From: Ashinkailepas kermadecensis
Lineage: Eukaryota; Arthropoda; Thecostraca; Neolepadidae
DNA length: 64,000 nt
NCBI GenBank assembly: GCA_034440615.1
Contig: JAOTOM010004022.1
Location: 148,045 to 212,044, forward strand
Reading direction: 5' to 3'
Part shown: positions 58,979 through 64,000 of the stretch, in pieces
Layout: every line of letters starts with the position of its first letter
How positions within the stretch are numbered: position 1 is the stretch's first letter
Notes under the pieces: generated by a model
Told to the model about the DNA's origin: nothing
Database searches by the model: none
Seen by the model: only the letters and a program-made list of their open reading frames with translations
Made by a program: the position numbers and the translations under genes

Positions 58979-60631
58979 TGAAGAACTCGAACAATTATAT
59001 ATACGCCAACTGCTATCGCCGGAAGATGTGCTGAAACCCCAAAACTGCCGCATAAACTGCACTAATGAGAGATGGATGGGCATGGTGGCTTGCCCGGACT
59101 ACGCTGCCGTGATGTTGAAATGTCCTCCTCCGAGCAACAATCGCCTGATAATACCAAGCGTTTTCACTGAGCTGGGTACGAGGTGTTGTGATCTAGGATA
59201 TAATAACTGAGACTCTGGTGAGGACAGTTCCAACAAACCCTCAGGCGGGCCCATTTGTCTTCTCAGTCCTCGTCAGCCATCAAGGTGGACGTCTTCGGGT
59301 CTCAGGGGCCCTTTCCACACCATCTGTTAGATGCAGTTTAATCTTTCCTCGGTTTTATCTCTTGCTCTACACCTCGGGGGGCCATTGCGGACCCCTCAAA
59401 GCGATTGCCTGGAGGGCATCCTCGGGCCCGCCAGAGGCGGCTGCCCCCCCCCCGCCCTTGGCTACGTCACTGCCTGGAATTCGATTGGGTGTCAGAGGGT
59501 CCGACCGGTCTATGGGCATCTAAGCTGGTGATAATCACTGTTTTGTGTGCTTGGTCTGAACCCAGCAGTGGAAGGGCTACAGGCTGATGGTTGGATTGAC
59601 GTCACAATTAGAGCTGGTTGCCGGCTTGTCTGTGAAATCACTTTCGTGATCCAGTGCAATACGGAACAAAATGGCCGCCACAGAAGAGTACGAAAACATT
59701 TGGACCAGTGTTTCACGGTGTCATCACTGACGTAGTTTCGGCATGTAGTACCCGAAGTGACTACCCGTAGTACCCGGAGTAGTTAGTACCCGAAGTAACC
59801 AATAGATCGCACCCGATGTTAATGAGTTGCTGTACTTAGAAAACCAGAATACGATTAGTGCCAATGCTTTGCGTGTGGGCTCTTCGTGGGTGAGTCTCGG
59901 CTCCGTTCAGCAACCTTATTAGGCGCAACACCTGAAGCAGGCTATCGCCTCTGAGAGCAGAGTTCTCAACCACAGAGGGAATCCTCACTGGGTGAAGTTT
60001 GGGCCCGCTGGGCAATTACGGTTCAGTTGAGTGTAATACGTGCTGGACATGTGGGAAGGGGAAGTGGAGGTGTTTCACGGGCGAAAATGAAAATCAGTCG
60101 GTGAAGTTGAATACTGTTTTGGAGCCATATCGAGTTAGCTAGTTGGTTGGGCGCCATCTGCCGGCCATGAACCTCCAGCAAGTATCTCAAATGGGTCTGA
60201 AGGTTAACTGGTTGTAAGGGCACTTTTGACAGTTATGTGCTCATCAGCCCATCAGCTTATCAGCGCCCATCCAGCCTGCATTTCAGTGCGTGCGTAGATG
60301 CACCAGCCCCTCCTCAAGCTCTCATCTGCGACCATCAGATCGGAAATGGTGATGCCACACATGAAATGCTGGATTTGAAACGCCGCCCAGTGCCCTCCCC
60401 TTCTGCCACGTGAAGAACTGCATGCGGTGTACGTCACTTCTACAGTTGCGGAGAGCTGACTGGTGGCATTTCAAGTGTTGGTTTTCGGACGTGTTGTCGG
60501 AGAGCCCTGAGATACCAATGAGCGAGCATCGCGGCATGCTGTAGCTCAGCTCGATAGATGGGAGGGAACTTATGTAACCTTGGATACTGGGGTACTTGTC
60601 ACTTGGGCAAACACTGCAGAGTGCGGCGGAC
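58979..60631. other. no gene seen between two large arrays
   Basis: A short cluster of AGTACCCGAAGT repeats at 59745-59810; otherwise unique-looking sequence. 59220-59480 has the look of an old dispersed repeat (GGGCCC, C-run, GGCTACGTCACTGCCTGG), not identified. Confidence 0.4.
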
Positions 60632-63600
60632 TTGGGAGTGCAGTCGGCGGCCTGTGGCCGTCCGGTGTTGGGTGTTGGGTCTGGTGTTGGGAGTGTAGTC
60701 GGCGGCCTGTGGCCGTCCGGTGTTGGGTGTTGGTGTTGGGTGTTGGGTCTGGTGTTGGGAGTGTAGTCGGCGGCCTGTGGCCGTCCGGTGTTGGGTGTTG
60801 GGTGTTGGGTCTGGTGTTGGGTGTTGGGTCTGGTGTTGGGAGTGTAGTCGGCGGCCTGTGGCCGTCCGGTGTTGGGTGTTGGGTCTGGTGTTGGGAGTGT
60901 AGTCGGCGGCCTGTGGCCGTCCGGTGTTGGGTGTTGGGTCTGGTGTTGGGAGTGTAGTCGGCGGCCTGTGGCCGTCCGGTGTTGGGTGTTGGGTGTTGGG
61001 TCTGGTGTTGGGAGTGCAGTCGGCGGCCTGTGGCCGTCCGGTGTTGGGTGTTGGGTGTTGGGTCTGGTGTTGAGAGTGTAGTCGGCGGCCTGTGGCCGTC
61101 CGGTGTTGGGTGTTGGGTCTGGTGTTGGGAGTGTAGTCGGCGGCCTGTGGCGTCCGGTGTTGGGTGTTGGGTGTTGGGTGTTGGGTCTGGTGTTGAGGTG
61201 TAGTCGGCGGCCTGTGGCCGTCCGGTGTTGGGTGTTGGGTCTGGTGTTGGGAGTGTAGTCGGCGGCCTGTGGCGTCCGGTGTTGGGTGTTGGGTGTTGGG
61301 TCTGGTGTTGAGAGTGTAGTCGGCGGCCTGTGGCCGTCCGGTGTTGGGTGTTGGGTCTGGTGTTGGGAGTGTAGTCGGCGGCTTGTGGCCGTCCGGTGTT
61401 GGGTGTTGGGTCTGGTGTTGGGAGTGCAGTCGGCGGCCTGTGGCCGTCCGGTGTTGGGTGTTGGGTGTTGGGTGTTGGGTCTGGTGTTGGGAGTGTAGTC
61501 GGCGGCTTGTGGCCGTCCGGTGTTGGGTGTTGGGTCTGGTGTTGGGAGTGCAGTCGGCGGCTTGTGGCCGTCCGGTGTTGGGTGTTGGGTCTGGTGTTGG
61601 GAGTGTAGTCGGCGGCCTGTGGCGTCCGGTGTTGGGTGTTGGGTGTTGGGTCTGGTGTTGAGAGTGTAGTCGGCGGCCTGTGGCCGTCCGGTGTTGGGTG
61701 TTGGGTCTGGTGTTGGGAGTGTAGTCGGCGGCTTGTGGCCGTCCGGTGTTGGGTGTTGGGTGTTGGGTGTTGGGTCTGGTGTTGGGAGTGTAGTCGGCGG
61801 CTTGTGGCCGTCCGGTGTTGGGTGTTGGGTCTGGTGTTGGGAGTGTAGTCGGCGGCTTGTGGCCGTCCGGTGTTGGGTGTTGGGTCTGGTGTTGGGAGTG
61901 TAGTCGGCGGCCTGTGGCGTCCGGTGTTGGGTGTTGGGTGTTGGGTCTGGTGTTGAGAGTGTAGTCGGCGGCCTGTGGCCGTCCGGTGTTGGGTGTTGGT
62001 TCTGGTGTTGGGAGTGCAGTCGGCGGCCTGTGGCCGTCCGGTGTTGGGTGTTGGGTGTTGGGTGTTGGGTCTGGTGTTGGGAGTGCAGTCGGCGGCCTAT
62101 GGCCGTCCGGTGTTGGGTGTTGGGTCTGGTGTTGGGAGTGTAGTCGGCGGCTTGTGGCCGTCCGGTGTTGGGTGTTGGGTCTGGTGTTGGGAGTGCAGTC
62201 GGCGGCTTGTGGCCGTCCGGTGTTGGGTGTTGGTTCTGGTGTTGAGAGTGTAGTCGGCGGCTTGTGGCCGTCCGGTGTTGGGTGTTGGGTCTGGTGTTGG
62301 GAGTGTAGTCGGCGGCCTGTGGCCGTCCGGTTTTGGGTGTTGGGTCTGGTGTTGGGAGTGCAGTCGGCGGCTTGTGGCCGTCCGGTGTTGGGTGTTGGGT
62401 CTGGTGTTGGGAGTGTAGTCGGCGGCTTGTGGCCGTCCGGTGTTGGGTGTTGGGTCTGGTGTTGGGAGTGTAGTCGGCGGCTTGTGGCCGTCCGGTGTTG
62501 GGTGTTGGGTCTGGTGTTGAGAGTGTAGTCGGCGGCTTGTGGCCGTCCGGTGTTGGGTGTTGGGTGTTGGGTCTGGTGTTGAGAGTGTAGTCGGCGGCCT
62601 GTGGCCGTCCGGTGTTGGGTGTTGGGTCTGGTGTTGGGAGTGCAGTCGGCGGCTTGTGGCCGTCCGGTGTTGGGTGTTGGGTCTGGTGTTGGGAGTGTAG
62701 TCGGCGGCTTGTGGCCGTCCGGTGTTGGGTGTTGGGTCTGGTGTTGGGAGTGTAGTCGGCGGCCTGTGGCCGTCCGGTGTTGGGTGTTGGGTCTGGTGTT
62801 GGGAGTGCAGTCGGCGGCTTGTGGCCGTCCGGTGTTGGGTGTTGGGTCTGGTGTTGGGAGTGTAGTCGGCGGCTTGTGGCCGTCCGGTGTTGGGTGTTGG
62901 GTCTGGTGTTGGGAGTGTAGTCGGCGGCTTGTGGCCGTCCGGTGTTGGGTGTTGGGTCTGGTGTTGGGAGTGTAGTCGGCGGCTTGTGGCCGTCCGGTGT
63001 TGGGTGTTGGGTCTGGTGTTGGGAGTGCAGTCGGCGGCTTGTGGCCGTCCGGTGTTGGGTGTTGGGTCTGGTGTTGGGAGTGCAGTCGGCGGCCTGTGGC
63101 CGTCCGGTGTTGGGTGTTGGGTCTGGTGTTGGGAGTGCAGTCGGCGGCCTGTGGCCGTCCGGGTGTTGGGTGTTGGGTCTGGTGTTGGGAGTGCAGTCGG
63201 CGGCCTATGGCCGTCCGGTGTTGGGTGTTGGGTGTTGGTTCTGGTGTTGGGAGTGCAGTCGGCGGCTTGTGGCCGTCCGGTGTTGGGTGTTGGGTCTGGT
63301 GTTGAGAGTGTAGTCGGCGGCTTGTGGCCGTCCGGTGTTGGGTGTTGGGTCTGGTGTTGGGAGTGTAGTCGGCGGCCTGTGGCCATCTGGTGTTGGGTGT
63401 TGGGTGTTGGGTGTTGGGTGTTGGGTCTGGTGTTGGGAGTGCAGTCGGCGGCCTGTGGCCGTCCGGTGTTGGGTGTTGGGTCTGGTGTTGGGAGTGTAGT
63501 CGGCGGCTTATGGCCGTCCGGTGTTGGGTGTTGGGTCTGGTGTTGGGAGTGTAGTCGGCGGCTTGTGGCCGTCCGGTGTTGGGTGTTGGGTCTGGTGTTG

Positions 63601-64000
63601 AGAGTGTAGTCGGCGGCTTGTGGCCGTCCGGTGTTGGGTGTTGGGTCTGGTGTTGGGAGTGTAGTCGGCGGCTTGTGGCCGTCCGGTGTTGGGTGTTGGG
63701 TCTGGTGTTGGGAGTGTAGTCGGCGGCTTGTGGCCGTCCGGTGTTGGGTGTTGGGTCTGGTGTTGGGAGTGTAGTCGGCGGCCTGTGGCCGTCCGGTGTT
63801 GGGTGTTGGGTGTTGGTTCTGGTGTTGAGAGTGTAGTCGGCGCTGTCGGCCTGTGGCCGTCCGGTGTTGGGTGTTGGGTCTGGTGTTGGGAGTGCAGTCG
63901 GCGGCTTGTGGCCGTCCGGTGTTGGGTGTTGGGTCTGGTGTTGGGAGTGCAGTCGGCGGCCTGTGGCCGTCCGGTGTTGGGTGTTGGGTGTTGGGTCTGG
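60632..64000. repeat. 55 bp G-rich minisatellite, at least 3.37 kb, runs off the window
   Basis: Main unit GGTGTTGGGTGTTGGGTCTG, GTGTTGGGAGTGTAGTCGGC, GGCCTGTGGCCGTCC. Extra GGTGTTG 7-8 base blocks lengthen some units. Subtypes: CCTGTGG/CTTGTGG, GTGTAGTC/GTGCAGTC, GGGAG/GAGAG. All G-tracts are on the + strand. More than 55 copies, no end within the window. Confidence 0.98.

Noticed and set aside
58636..59034. 132-codon frame with 35-residue repeats
   Set aside because: Made by 105 bp palindromic tandem units; no family resemblance outside the repeat.
62097..63609. 429-codon minus-strand and 240-codon plus-strand open frames
   Set aside because: Lie wholly within the 55 bp minisatellite and repeat with its period; no unique coding sequence.

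Overview
This is a eukaryotic nuclear genome window, most likely from an arthropod and probably a crustacean. The one confident gene is an epidermal growth factor receptor (EGFR) whose first ligand-binding-domain exon reads like arthropod EGFR. The rest is intronic or intergenic DNA unusually dense in minisatellites. By hand count, tandem arrays cover about a third of the 64 kb. The species cannot be fixed from the sequence alone; a barnacle-like crustacean is a guess.

Layout. 1-34.6 kb: no convincing protein-coding exon. It holds a tandem array of tRNA-like units (1.5-2.0 kb), many GC-rich minisatellites, a TTAA-flanked piggyBac-like non-autonomous transposon (10.5-11.4 kb), several tRNA-derived SINEs (6.5, 26.6, 28.1-28.35 and 30.1 kb), a 1.5 kb array of 16-17 bp units (17.1-18.6 kb) and a 0.9 kb array of 42 bp units (31.9-32.8 kb). 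34.6-35.3 kb: a GC-rich putative promoter/5' region, then EGFR coding exon 1 (signal peptide). 35.3-42.9 kb: EGFR intron 1, about 7.5 kb, with a long foldback element and minisatellites of 49, 30 and 96 bp; a further repeat runs almost to the 3' splice site. 42.88-43.04 kb: EGFR exon 2 (start of the L1 domain). 43.04-64 kb: apparently EGFR intron 2, still open at the window end. It contains arrays of 20, 42, 78, 48, 67, 54 and 55 bp units (the last two about 3.4 kb each), a hAT-like MITE, a SINE inserted in a GA tract, and striking hairpins.

The two EGFR exons are on the + strand. The split codon joins correctly (A + TT = Ile) to restore the family's K-[IV]-C-x-G-T start of the mature receptor, so they are treated as one gene. 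Nearly all other long open frames run through tandem arrays whose unit lacks stop codons; they are not annotated as genes. No rRNA gene, bona fide tRNA gene, CRISPR array or prokaryote-style operon was seen.
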